A stretch of DNA of 10,956 nucleotides from positions 1-10,956 of the forward strand of contig JAZHDF010000084.1 in NCBI GenBank assembly GCA_036584565.1, given 5' to 3'. The notes under the pieces were generated by a model. It was not told the DNA's origin and ran no database searches. It saw only the letters and a program-made list of their open reading frames with translations. Shown here in pieces: positions 4,577 through 10,955 of the stretch. Numbering within the stretch: the first letter of the stretch is position 1; each line of letters starts with the position of its first letter. The translations under genes and the position numbers were made by a program. The DNA comes from UBA9337 sp036584565. Its GTDB lineage: Bacteria; Patescibacteriota; Minisyncoccia; Moranbacterales; UBA9337.

Positions 4577-6820
4577 TTATTCCTCAATCATCTTTTCAAA
4601 ATCTTCTTCACTCAAAATCCTGATTCCCAATTTTTGCGCCTTGTCGTATTTTGAGCCGGGACTTTCACCGACAAGCACAAAATCCGTTTTGGCGCTGACT
4701 GTAGAGGATATTTTACCCCCTTCTTTCCTAATAATATCTTTTATTTCATCTCTTGTAAAGCCGGATAAAGCCCCGGTTAAGACAAAAGTTTTGCCATTAA
4801 AACTATCATTTTTACCTTCGCCGGACTGGGTTTCAATAAAAACCCTCACTCCCAAAGCCTCCATCTTTTTGAGTATTTCCAGATTTTTAGAATTGTTAAA
4901 CCAATCCGCTAAACTTTTGGCGGATTTCTCTCCAATGCCCTTCACTCCCATCCAATCATCAATTTTAACTTTGGGAAATTTTTCAATTATCTCTGTTAAA
5001 AAATTTATTTTTTCATTTTTTAATTTTGAATTTATTTGAAATTTGGACTTTGAACCTTGAAATTCCTTATTAATTGCCCTAGAAATTAACACTGCAGTTT
5101 CTTCTCCCACATACCTAATCCCCAAAGCAAAAATAAATTTTTCAAACTCTATGTATTTGCTTTTTTCGATAGCGCCGATTAAATTGTCGGCGGATTTTTC
5201 GGCAAACCTCTCCAGAGGCTCGATATCGCCTTTTTTGATTTCAAAAATATCGGCCGAGTTTTCAATAATTCCGGATTGAATCAACTGCTCGACAATTTTT
5301 TCTCCCAAGCCTTCGATATTAAAACCTTTCTTACTGACAAAATGAATTATTTTTTGAATCTCGACCGCAAAACAATCGGGATTGAGACAATAATGCGCGG
5401 CGCTGGATTTATCTTTGGACTTATCGCTTTTTCCAAGAGAAGACATTGCTTCTCTCCGCACCTCTCCTCCGCAAACCGGGCATCTCCGAGGCATACTGAA
5501 TTTTTTTTCCCGACCGGTCCTTAAATTTTTCAAAACCCCCACCACCTCCGGGATAATATCTCCCGCCTTTTGAATAATAACCGTATCTCCGATTCTGATA
5601 TCCAAACGATTTATCTCATCCTCATTGTGCAAGGTGGCTCGACTAACTGTCGAACCGGCCACTCGGACCGGACGCAAATGCGCCACCGGTGTAAGCGCCC
5701 CGGTTCGACCGACTTGGACAAAGATATCCTCAATAACCGTAGTCACTTTTTGAGCCGGAAACTTATAGGCAATCCCCCAACGCGGAGCCTTGCCGGTATA
5801 GCCGAGCAAATCTTGATGTTTTTTATTATTAACTTTGATCACAATTCCGTCCAAATCATAATTTTCTCCATCTCTTTTATTTATCCATTCTTGATAAAAT
5901 TTTTCAATCTCCTCAATATTTCTACATCCCCGATAATGAGGATTAACCTTGAAACCAAATTCTTTCAACAACTCCAATTCATCAATTTGGGTTTTGATTT
6001 CTCCGAATCCGGTAAATTGTCTTGGAATATCTCGCAAAGACGATGTTAAATTATTTTCCGATTTTACATTTTTGAATTCATTTGAAATTTGAAATTTGTC
6101 ATTTGAAATTTCCACTCCCTCTATATCGTAAAAAAAGGAATCCAATTTTCTCCGCGCGACCACCTTGGGATCGAGCTGACGAATCGAGCCGGCGGCGGCA
6201 TTGCGGGTGTTGGCAAAAACCGGCTCATTATTTAATTTTCTTTCTTCGTTGATTTTTTCCAACTCTTTTTTGCCCAGCCAAACCTCTCCCACCGCTGTTA
6301 AATTTATTTCTTGAGATAGTTCCAAGGGAATACTTTGGATGGTTTTGATATTGCCGGTTACATCCTCTCCGATCACCCCGTCTCCTCGAGTGGCGGCTTG
6401 AAATAATTTTCCCGCTCGGTATTCCAGGATAATTTTTAGACCGTCAATTTTGAGCTCCGCGCAATATTTCAATTCTTCTTTGGAAAAATTAACTCCTTTT
6501 TTAAAAAGCATTTTGGTTATTTTTTCTTCCCATTTTAAAAGTCCTTCAAAATCGAAAACATCATCAAATGACCATTGGCGAAAAGAGTGTTTGACTTTTT
6601 GAAATTTATCCAAAACCTCTCCACCCACTCGCTGAGAAGGACTGGTGGATGAATAAAATTCCGGATAAGCCTCCTCCAAATCAATTAGTTCTTCCAAGAG
6701 AGAATCATAGACCGAATCGTCTATTTCCGGCTTGTCAAGAACGTGATAAAGATAGCGGTGCTTATCCACTTCTTTTCTCAATTTTTCGATTTTTTGACCG
6801 ATTTCCTTATTTTTTAGCAT
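4577..6820 (-). CDS. ligA: NAD-dependent DNA ligase LigA
   Basis: LigA seals nicks in replication and repair using NAD. In order: domain Ia (HRYLYHVLDKPEIDDSVYD), the adenylation domain with catalytic Lys124 in CAELKIDGL, TRGDGVIGEDVT and NTRNAAAGSIRQLD, then the OB fold. A four-cysteine zinc finger (Cys447, 450, 478, 483), helix-hairpin-helix repeats (GVKGIGEKSAKSL) and a C-terminal BRCT domain (GKTFVLTGALSGFTRDE) follow. From the ATG at 6820 it has 747 residues against about 670 usual. Extra length lies at about residues 236-257 and 586-607, which are encoded by intergenic-type repeats, and between the two Cys pairs of the zinc finger (27 residues between, against about 14). I chose 6820 because an extended -10 ends 7 bases before it; 6826 is also possible. 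An upstream TTG at 6895 lies inside a terminator and is rejected. Confidence 0.96.
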   Translation of the reverse strand: MLKNKEIGQKIEKLRKEVDKHRYLYHVLDKPEIDDSVYDSLLEELIDLEEAYPEFYSSTSPSQRVGGEVLDKFQKVKHSFRQWSFDDVFDFEGLLKWEEKITKMLFKKGVNFSKEELKYCAELKIDGLKIILEYRAGKLFQAATRGDGVIGEDVTGNIKTIQSIPLELSQEINLTAVGEVWLGKKELEKINEERKLNNEPVFANTRNAAAGSIRQLDPKVVARRKLDSFFYDIEGVEISNDKFQISNEFKNVKSENNLTSSLRDIPRQFTGFGEIKTQIDELELLKEFGFKVNPHYRGCRNIEEIEKFYQEWINKRDGENYDLDGIVIKVNNKKHQDLLGYTGKAPRWGIAYKFPAQKVTTVIEDIFVQVGRTGALTPVAHLRPVRVAGSTVSRATLHNEDEINRLDIRIGDTVIIQKAGDIIPEVVGVLKNLRTGREKKFSMPRRCPVCGGEVRREAMSSLGKSDKSKDKSSAAHYCLNPDCFAVEIQKIIHFVSKKGFNIEGLGEKIVEQLIQSGIIENSADIFEIKKGDIEPLERFAEKSADNLIGAIEKSKYIEFEKFIFALGIRYVGEETAVLISRAINKEFQGSKSKFQINSKLKNEKINFLTEIIEKFPKVKIDDWMGVKGIGEKSAKSLADWFNNSKNLEILKKMEALGVRVFIETQSGEGKNDSFNGKTFVLTGALSGFTRDEIKDIIRKEGGKISSTVSAKTDFVLVGESPGSKYDKAQKLGIRILSEEDFEKMIEE
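5023..5064 (+). repeat. AT repeat inside ligA (HhH region)
   Basis: The core at 5028-5044 matches GAATTCATTTGAAATTT at 16 of 17 positions, so it belongs to the family also found between genes here. It is read through in frame by ligA on the opposite strand as KSKFQINSK-type residues (about 586-607). Confidence 0.65.
6074..6097 (+). repeat. GAATTCATTTGAAATTTGAAATTT repeat inside ligA
   Basis: This 24-base segment matches the intergenic copies at 1151-1174 and, inverted, at 1808-1831, each at 23 of 24 positions. ligA reads through it in frame as KFQISNEF (adenylation domain region). A further ATTTGAAATTT follows at 6101-6111. Confidence 0.75.
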
Positions 6821-6827
6821 ATGCATA

Positions 6828-6856
6828 ATAATAGCAGAAAAAAAGTTTTTTGTCTT
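6828..6856 (-). promoter_or_regulatory. ligA promoter, likely leaderless transcript
   Basis: Minus-strand -35 AAGACA (6856-6851), 17 bp, then extended -10 TGC-TATTAT (TG at 6836-6835, hexamer 6833-6828). The ATG at 6820 begins 8 bases after the -10, where transcription should start, so the mRNA would have no leader. No Shine-Dalgarno motif is present, which agrees. Inferred from motif and spacing. Confidence 0.5.
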
Positions 6857-6871
6857 TAGCGGCTTTTCCTT

Positions 6872-6900
6872 AAAAAATAAAAAAATCCCGCCCAAGCGGG
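6872..6900 (-). terminator. Intrinsic terminator of the minor-pilin operon
   Basis: On the minus strand CCCGC-TTGG-GCGGG (6900-6887) is followed by A, seven T, A and six T (6886-6872), a classic stem and U-tract. It lies about 80 bases after the stop of the last pilin gene and just before the ligA promoter, so it separates the two transcription units. Confidence 0.85.
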
Positions 6901-6982
6901 AGCGGGTATCTGAAAAATAATGATTATGAGATATTTCCCAAAAGAATGAATGTTGGATTATTAATCCCCCTTAGCTCCAAAA

Positions 6983-7468
6983 CTAGGGAGTTGGGAAATC
7001 CAACCCCCCCGCTTCAACCGATCTCGAAATTCCATTATGCGTTCCAATTGATTTTATTTTTTTTATATCATCAAAGGTTTTTGTAGAATCATCGCAATCA
7101 ATTTGATCCGGGACATCATCATAGAAATATATTTCCGCTATACCTTGACCAGTATCATATTTTATAAATCCATCCGAATCACAATTAGGCCAACCAAAAA
7201 CGTCTTCTATTTTTTTGCTATTTACACCAACAAAAGATCCTCCACTGAAATTTTCTTCTCTTATCTTTAAAAAGGCATACTCAAGACCGCTATCTGCTAC
7301 CTGAAAAGAATGGACCGATTTTCCGGTAGAAAGAGCGCTCCTCCTGCTGGTAACCGAGGAAGCTATCAGACTTAAGCCCAAAATCAAAGAAATAGATAGC
7401 AGAAAAAGAGTATAAACCAAAATTGATCCGCGCTTATTTTTTAATTTATTAATTTTATTTTTTTTCAT
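6983..7468 (-). CDS. PilX-like minor pilin
   Basis: This 161-residue prepilin-like protein is probably a minor component of the type IV pilus tip or assembly-priming complex. The leader KLKNKRG ends at Gly14, followed by the hydrophobic helix SILVYTLFLLSISLILGLSLIASSV (about residues 15-39). Position 5 of the mature helix is Tyr, not Glu, as is usual for PilX-type minor pilins. The VHSFQVADSGLEYAFLKI segment (about 51-68) is typical of PilX-like proteins, in which QAADSG-type motifs follow the helix. The remainder is a small globular domain without recognised motifs. It is the last gene of the cassette, 23 bases after the PilW-like gene, and is followed by an intrinsic terminator. The family call rests on motif and gene order. 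No Shine-Dalgarno motif is seen. Confidence 0.72.
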   Translation of the reverse strand: MKKNKINKLKNKRGSILVYTLFLLSISLILGLSLIASSVTSRRSALSTGKSVHSFQVADSGLEYAFLKIREENFSGGSFVGVNSKKIEDVFGWPNCDSDGFIKYDTGQGIAEIYFYDDVPDQIDCDDSTKTFDDIKKIKSIGTHNGISRSVEAGGLDFPTP

Positions 7469-7491
7469 ATAAAAAGCACTACTTAAAAAAA

Positions 7492-8127
7492 TTAAAGAGA
7501 TGTTCCTTGATCTATTCCGATATTGGAAATCACATAATCCCTCAATGAAACAGTACTCTGCAAATAAGCCTCTCTCTTATAAACACCCTCCCCATTGGAT
7601 ATTTTCATCGCGGTGGTGACTCTGCCCACTTTCACGCTCTTGGGTCCGATATTATTACCATCCGAATCAGTATAATCTCCTCCCTCACTTTTTTCAACTT
7701 TAAACGCCCCAAAAACCTCGCCGGAGGTCATCGCTTCGCCGGCAGGAAATGATTCACATGCCGCTTCTGATGCTCCAATAACACGGTTTGACTCGCTTCT
7801 CAAAAGCTTGCCGCCGAAAAACTCGTATTTAAAACATTTACTTTGAGAATAATCATAAACTTCTATTGAATTACTAAAAACACTAACAACAACCGTACTG
7901 GTTCTGAAAGTTTTATTCATTAAATTCATAGCATATTGCCCGTTTTTCAAATTTTCATTTAAATTTTTGGCGTTTTTGTAAGACTTAAAAATCGAAACAA
8001 AAGCCCCGGTTGAAGCGAGTGAAATTATAGAAAAAATCGCAATCGCCACAACCACTTCCAAAAGAGTGAATCCTCTCCTGACACAAAAATAGGGAGGGTT
8101 TGATTTTTTAATAAAATTAATTTTCAT
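7492..8127 (-). CDS. PilW/GspJ-like minor pilin
   Basis: This 211-residue prepilin has a leader ending RRG at Gly19, then FTLLEVVVAIAIFSIISLAS with Glu at mature position 5, the class III signal cut and methylated by PilD. After the helix comes an amphipathic stretch (SYKNAKNLNENLKNGQYAMNLMNKTFRTS), then a beta-rich globular domain with two cysteines (residues near KCFKYEF and AACESF) that might pair. Size and position in the cassette match PilW/GspJ-type minor pseudopilins. It lies 27 bases after the PilV-like gene and 23 before the PilX-like gene, so the genes are probably co-transcribed. The leader is A/T only, with no Shine-Dalgarno motif. Confidence 0.78.
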   Translation of the reverse strand: MKINFIKKSNPPYFCVRRGFTLLEVVVAIAIFSIISLASTGAFVSIFKSYKNAKNLNENLKNGQYAMNLMNKTFRTSTVVVSVFSNSIEVYDYSQSKCFKYEFFGGKLLRSESNRVIGASEAACESFPAGEAMTSGEVFGAFKVEKSEGGDYTDSDGNNIGPKSVKVGRVTTAMKISNGEGVYKREAYLQSTVSLRDYVISNIGIDQGTSL

Positions 8128-8154
8128 TTTTTTATTTTTTTTAAAAAATATAAT

Positions 8155-8766
8155 CTAAGTTCCGGTTCCCCAATCAGTAAGAATTGATTGAGAAAAAACA
8201 CATTTTTCCGATAAAACACAATTACCCAAATTCAAAAAGTCACTTCTATTGCTCCAATCAACCATACTTGTTACTTTTACGTATTTTATAGGAGTTCCCC
8301 CATCAGGTTCAAACAGAATCCTCCTTCTAAATTTGGTCTTAATTCCAGTATGGTCACCGCTATAAAAAAGTCCGTCAAGATAGAGATATTTTCCAGTAGC
8401 ATCCTTGCCGGCATCGCATTTTGTATCACTAACTTCACTATGAATATAATCCAAAAAACAATTACCCCGTTTACTATTTGTACTAATTAATATTTTATCA
8501 TCAAATGTTTCTGGACTGGTAAGGTTGCTGGGATATTCCCTATCCGCCCAATTATTATCTCTAGTATTTCTAACAAGCTCCACGCCCTCTTGAGCCAACA
8601 TTGAAGCCACCACCACATCTCTCTCTTCTTGAAGTTCCCTAATTCCCTGATTAAAAAGACTAAAGAGAGCCAATAATCCCACACTTAAAATAAAAATAGC
8701 CAAAACAACCTCCCCGATGGAAAAACCTTTTTTTTGCTTATTTATATTTTTTATTTTTTTTAGCAT
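8155..8766 (-). CDS. PilV-like minor pilin
   Basis: This 203-residue prepilin has a leader ending KKG at Gly14 and a mature N terminus FSIGEVVLAIFILSVGLLALFSLFNQ, with Glu at position 5. The following helix, ELQEERDVVVASMLAQEGVELVRNTRDNNW, is the pattern I associate with PilV-type minor pilins (and with pilins of CPR genomes). The C-terminal half contains several cysteines (GNCFLDY, TKCDAG, GNCVLSEKC) that could form disulfides outside the cell. It is the second gene of the four-gene cassette, 18 bases after the FimT-like gene. No Shine-Dalgarno motif precedes the ATG at 8766. Confidence 0.78.
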   Translation of the reverse strand: MLKKIKNINKQKKGFSIGEVVLAIFILSVGLLALFSLFNQGIRELQEERDVVVASMLAQEGVELVRNTRDNNWADREYPSNLTSPETFDDKILISTNSKRGNCFLDYIHSEVSDTKCDAGKDATGKYLYLDGLFYSGDHTGIKTKFRRRILFEPDGGTPIKYVKVTSMVDWSNRSDFLNLGNCVLSEKCVFSQSILTDWGTGT

Positions 8767-8784
8767 ATTTTAAAAGAATTAAAA

Positions 8785-9243
8785 CTATAGACAGCTTTTC
8801 GTTATTAAACCTGTTGGATTTACTTTTGCAGTACATTTATAAGATCCTTTTTTCAAAACAAAAGAACCACCCCCCCTATTATCAGCATGAGGAGCTTCGA
8901 AGGTTACACCGACACTGCTCTCAAATTTAACACCATTTTCCAAATTAAAAGAGCTATTCAGTGTACAACCGGGACCGGGATAATTTCCTAATTTATAAGC
9001 TCCATCACCATCGGTTAAAATTCGATATTCATAACATTCACTGCTGGCCTGCTTACCGGTTAGGGCATAATTTTGAGCCTCTCTAATTACAGATATTAAT
9101 TTTTCCGTTTCCCCTTCAACGGCAGCCTGAGTCCTCGCCTTAGAAAAAGAAACAATAGTAGCTCCGGTCATAATACCAATAATTGCAATTACGGCAACTA
9201 TCTCAATAAGGGTCGCTCCTTTTTTATTTTTTAGCTTAAACAT
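8785..9243 (-). CDS. FimT/GspH-like minor pilin
   Basis: This 152-residue prepilin has a leader MFKLKNKKG cut after Gly9 and a mature helix ATLIEIVAVIAIIGIMTGATIVSF with Glu at position 5. Then follow EGETEKLISVIREAQNYALTGK and a beta-rich C-terminal domain with cysteines in SSECYEY, GPGCTL, YKCTAK and KSCL. The helix-then-SVIREAQNYAL pattern and length fit GspH/FimT pseudopilins. A start at TTG 9270 would add nine residues; the ATG at 9243 gives a normal short leader and sits about 38 bases after the predicted transcription start. It is the first gene of the four-gene cassette, with a strong promoter just upstream and no Shine-Dalgarno motif. Confidence 0.82.
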   Translation of the reverse strand: MFKLKNKKGATLIEIVAVIAIIGIMTGATIVSFSKARTQAAVEGETEKLISVIREAQNYALTGKQASSECYEYRILTDGDGAYKLGNYPGPGCTLNSSFNLENGVKFESSVGVTFEAPHADNRGGGSFVLKKGSYKCTAKVNPTGLITKSCL

Positions 9244-9288
9244 ATTTGATTTTTGTTTTTTTCTTTGCAAGAATTTTTCTATGTTTTG

Positions 9289-9317
9289 ATTATAACATCT
9301 TTTGTTTTTTATGCCAA
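9289..9317 (-). promoter_or_regulatory. Strong promoter of the minor-pilin cassette
   Basis: Minus-strand -35 TTGGCA (9317-9312), exactly 17 bp, then extended -10 TGT-TATAAT (9297-9289). Only one mismatch to the sigma-70 consensus is present over both hexamers. It lies between pilD (ends 9338) and the FimT-like gene (ATG 9243), so the cassette can be transcribed independently of pilD. Confidence 0.8.
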
Positions 9318-9337
9318 ATTTTTTGAAACCTCATTTT

Positions 9338-10135
9338 TTAAAAATAAAAATAATCCGCCCATAAGGGAATTTGCTCGGTCAAAAAAATACCCACAACCAC
9401 GCCCGCAACCAAAAAAGGAATAAAGGGCACTTCGGTTTTGAGTCCGACTTTTTTGCCAGCCAGGAGAATCAGCGCATAAATAGCCCCCAATGTAAAAGCC
9501 AGCATCAAGCCCAAAAGAACACTCGGCCAACCCAAAATCAAACCCACCAAAAGTCCGACATACACATCCCCCCAGCCCATCCATTTTTCTTTGGAAAAAA
9601 ACACCAAGGAAAAGAAAAAAAGCCACGCCACAAAACCACCCAAAATATTATTTAAAAAAGTATAATCCCAAAAATTTGAAACTACCTCCCACTCACCCCA
9701 AAAAACAAAAATTAAATTTACCGCGATTGCGCCCAAAATAATCCAAAAAATCAAAATCGGCACTTCCATATAAAGCCAATCATAAGTCAAAAGCACCATC
9801 AATAAAGAAAAAATAATCAAATAAAAACCGGTTTCCCAAAGAGTGGATAAATCGGCGCTATCAAAAAAATAATAACCCGTCAAAGCAAAAACTACGCCGG
9901 TGAAAAATTCCACCAAGGGATATTGCCAAGAGATTTTGCCCTCGCAATCCCGACATTTGGCCCTCAGTAAGACAAAACTCAAGAGCGGAATGTTGTCATA
10001 CCAGCGGATTTTACTCTTGCAATGCGGGCAATGCGAACGACCCAAGATATCATCAAAAATCCGCAAGCGATAAATGATCACATTAAGGAAGCTCCCGATA
10101 ATAAGACCTCCGATGAAAAATATTATGAAAATCAT
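9338..10135 (-). CDS. pilD: Prepilin peptidase / N-methyltransferase PilD
   Basis: This inner-membrane aspartic protease cuts class III leaders from prepilins and methylates the new N terminus. The 265-residue length is normal. The cytosolic domain has two CxxC pairs, Cys36/Cys39 in SHCPHC and Cys61/Cys64 in AKCRDC, around RWYDNIPLLSF, the zinc-binding part of the full bifunctional enzyme. Catalytic aspartates are Asp119 in TYDWLYMEVP and Asp190 in MGWGDVY; the second motif is GxGDxY rather than the common GxGDxK. About seven or eight hydrophobic helices follow the usual topology, starting with GGLIIGSFLNVIIYRL. The prepilins encoded downstream are its likely substrates. The gene is 52 bases after the coiled-coil gene on the same strand, with no Shine-Dalgarno motif. 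Confidence 0.95.
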   Translation of the reverse strand: MIFIIFFIGGLIIGSFLNVIIYRLRIFDDILGRSHCPHCKSKIRWYDNIPLLSFVLLRAKCRDCEGKISWQYPLVEFFTGVVFALTGYYFFDSADLSTLWETGFYLIIFSLLMVLLTYDWLYMEVPILIFWIILGAIAVNLIFVFWGEWEVVSNFWDYTFLNNILGGFVAWLFFFSLVFFSKEKWMGWGDVYVGLLVGLILGWPSVLLGLMLAFTLGAIYALILLAGKKVGLKTEVPFIPFLVAGVVVGIFLTEQIPLWADYFYF

Positions 10136-10187
10136 AACTTATCTTTTATAAAATTTGATTACTCAAAAAAACTCAATAAATACAGTC

Positions 10188-10457
10188 CTAATTACCGGAT
10201 TTAATAAGAAAAAGTTTTTCTAACTTAGAAACTCTTTTTTCCATTTTTTCAAACTCTTCGTAGCTGACTTTTTGCTTGAGATCATATTTGATATCGGAAA
10301 TATCCTCTTGCATTTTATCCAATCTATTATCAATGCCATCCAGGCGATTAACTATCTCCCCATGTTGCTCCGCAATCAAAGCCACATTATCACTGATGCT
10401 CTCCAGCATAATCATTACTTCGCTTGATTTATAAGTTTTCTCCGAGTCTTTTTTCAT
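10188..10457 (-). CDS. Small coiled-coil protein, function unknown
   Basis: This 89-residue, strongly charged protein is predicted to be helical. Heptad-like spacing of hydrophobic residues runs from about residue 25 to 85 (IVNRLDGIDNRLDKMQEDISDIKYDLKQKV, then EEFEKMEKRVSKLEKLF), suggesting a two- or three-stranded coiled coil. There is no signal peptide or transmembrane segment. Similar short coiled-coil proteins ending in KVDYDEFE-LEKRV-type helices are common in Parcubacteria-like genomes, but I know of no function. It is placed immediately upstream of pilD, so a pilus link is possible but unproven. A TATAAA box (10468-10463) lies 5 bases before the ATG, and a further extended -10 lies at 10527-10519. 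No Shine-Dalgarno motif is seen. Confidence 0.8.
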   Translation of the reverse strand: MKKDSEKTYKSSEVMIMLESISDNVALIAEQHGEIVNRLDGIDNRLDKMQEDISDIKYDLKQKVSYEEFEKMEKRVSKLEKLFLIKSGN

Positions 10458-10518
10458 ATTTTTTTATACGCTGAAAAAAGTTCAGACAGAAGATTAAATA
10501 ACTTTTTTTCATATTTGA

Positions 10519-10529
10519 ATTGTACCACA
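10519..10529 (-). promoter_or_regulatory. Extended -10 promoter candidate for the coiled-coil gene and pilD
   Basis: On the minus strand TGTGG-TACAAT (10529-10519) contains TGG-TACAAT, an extended -10 with one mismatch. The -35 region (TTTATT near 10547-10542) is weak. It would give a leader of about 55 bases for the coiled-coil gene. It overlaps the 3-prime end of the decayed pilin. Confidence 0.4.
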
Positions 10530-10548
10530 TTTGGGAAAAATAATAAAA

Positions 10549-10797
10549 TCAGCTCCGGGGGGTGGTTTGTATAACGCCCCCTTTGATGCAACACATCATT
10601 ATGGCTGCATTAACCGAAGATGCTAAATTTTTAAAATCAGCGTCCTTGGCTTTATTCCTCGCCTTACTTAAATTAACCAACACGATAGAAGCCAAAATAC
10701 CGATAATTGCAATTACGACTAAAAGTTCAATCGATGTAAAAGATCGTCTTTTTGGAGAAATGTAAGGATTTATTTTTTGCATTATTTTTAAAAACAT
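10549..10797 (-). CDS. Short type IV pilin, probably truncated or frameshifted
   Basis: This 82-residue protein begins like a major type IV pilin: SFTSIELLVVIAIIGILASIVLVNLSKARNKAKDADF, with Glu24 at mature position 5. The expected Gly before Phe20 is Ser19, and the consensus Leu at mature position 3 is Ser. After NAAIMMCCIKGGVIQTTP the frame ends at once. A run of six G (plus strand 10557-10562) sits there. Removing one base would continue as GADFIIFPKCGTIQI to a stop at 10509, about 95 residues, still short of the usual 120-160. The upstream promoter is good, so it may be expressed, but it looks like a decaying gene, a sequencing indel, or a partial pilin cassette. The start could also be the ATG at 10782. 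No Shine-Dalgarno motif is seen. Confidence 0.7.
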   Translation of the reverse strand: MFLKIMQKINPYISPKRRSFTSIELLVVIAIIGILASIVLVNLSKARNKAKDADFKNLASSVNAAIMMCCIKGGVIQTTPRS

Positions 10798-10848
10798 TAT
10801 GATGATGTTTTATTTTTTTTACCTTTTGGTGAATTTTATATTACTTGA

Positions 10849-10878
10849 ATTTTAGCATAATCTGCTTCAAGAAGTCAA
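10849..10878 (-). promoter_or_regulatory. Promoter of the short pilin gene
   Basis: Minus-strand -35 TTGACT (10878-10873), 18 bp, then extended -10 TGC-TAAAAT (10857-10849); each hexamer has one mismatch to consensus. The predicted start near 10842 leaves a leader of about 45 bases to the ATG at 10797. It lies back to back with the outward promoter in the right terminal repeat. Confidence 0.65.
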
Positions 10879-10884
10879 AATTAA

Positions 10885-10955
10885 CAAAATAATAAAAATT
10901 TAGGGTCTTGTATAGCAAATTTATGCTATACTGTTAAAAAAGACCATGAAATATA
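10885..10955 (+). repeat. Right copy of terminal inverted repeat with outward promoter
   Basis: Bases 10903-10955 are the exact reverse complement of 1-53, and 10885-10899 match 54-68 after a 3-base insertion (10900-10902). It has the same dyad (arms 10910-10917 and 10924-10931). The extended -10 TGC-TATACT spans 10924-10932, and an ATG at 10946-10948 reads ATG AAA TAT before the window ends. The window probably stops at a multicopy sequence. Confidence 0.9.
10910..10932 (+). promoter_or_regulatory. Outward extended -10 promoter with overlapping dyad (right)
   Basis: TGC-TATACT at 10924-10932 is an extended -10 overlapped by the dyad arms GTATAGCA and TGCTATAC. The ATG at 10946 would have a leader of only about 6 bases if transcription starts 7 bases after the hexamer. 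The same arrangement occurs, inverted, at the left end. Confidence 0.45.

Noticed and set aside
5570..6049. Plus-strand reading frames of 100-160 codons opposite ligA, gatA, trxB and pilD
   Set aside because: They lie wholly opposite strongly supported genes, have no recognisable domains, and have compositions typical of antisense shadows.
6821..6895. N-terminal extension of LigA from a TTG at 6895
   Set aside because: The TTG lies in the loop of the pilin-operon terminator, and the extension is encoded by its T-tract and by the ligA promoter.
9244..9270. Start of the FimT-like pilin at TTG 9270
   Set aside because: The ATG at 9243 gives a normal nine-residue class III leader.
10471..10485. 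CTGAA...TTCAG hairpin as a terminator upstream of the coiled-coil gene
   Set aside because: The stem is only 5 bp, and it is followed by CGTATAAA rather than a T-run.
10429..10512. A 27-residue reading frame (MKKSYLIFC...) starting 6 bases after the -10 at 10519, a possible leaderless small gene
   Set aside because: It overlaps the coiled-coil gene in another frame, and nothing but the promoter spacing supports it.
10429..10551. TGA read as glycine (as in Gracilibacteria/SR1), extending the short pilin
   Set aside because: The continuation is not pilin-like, and other genes show no internal TGA, so the standard code fits.
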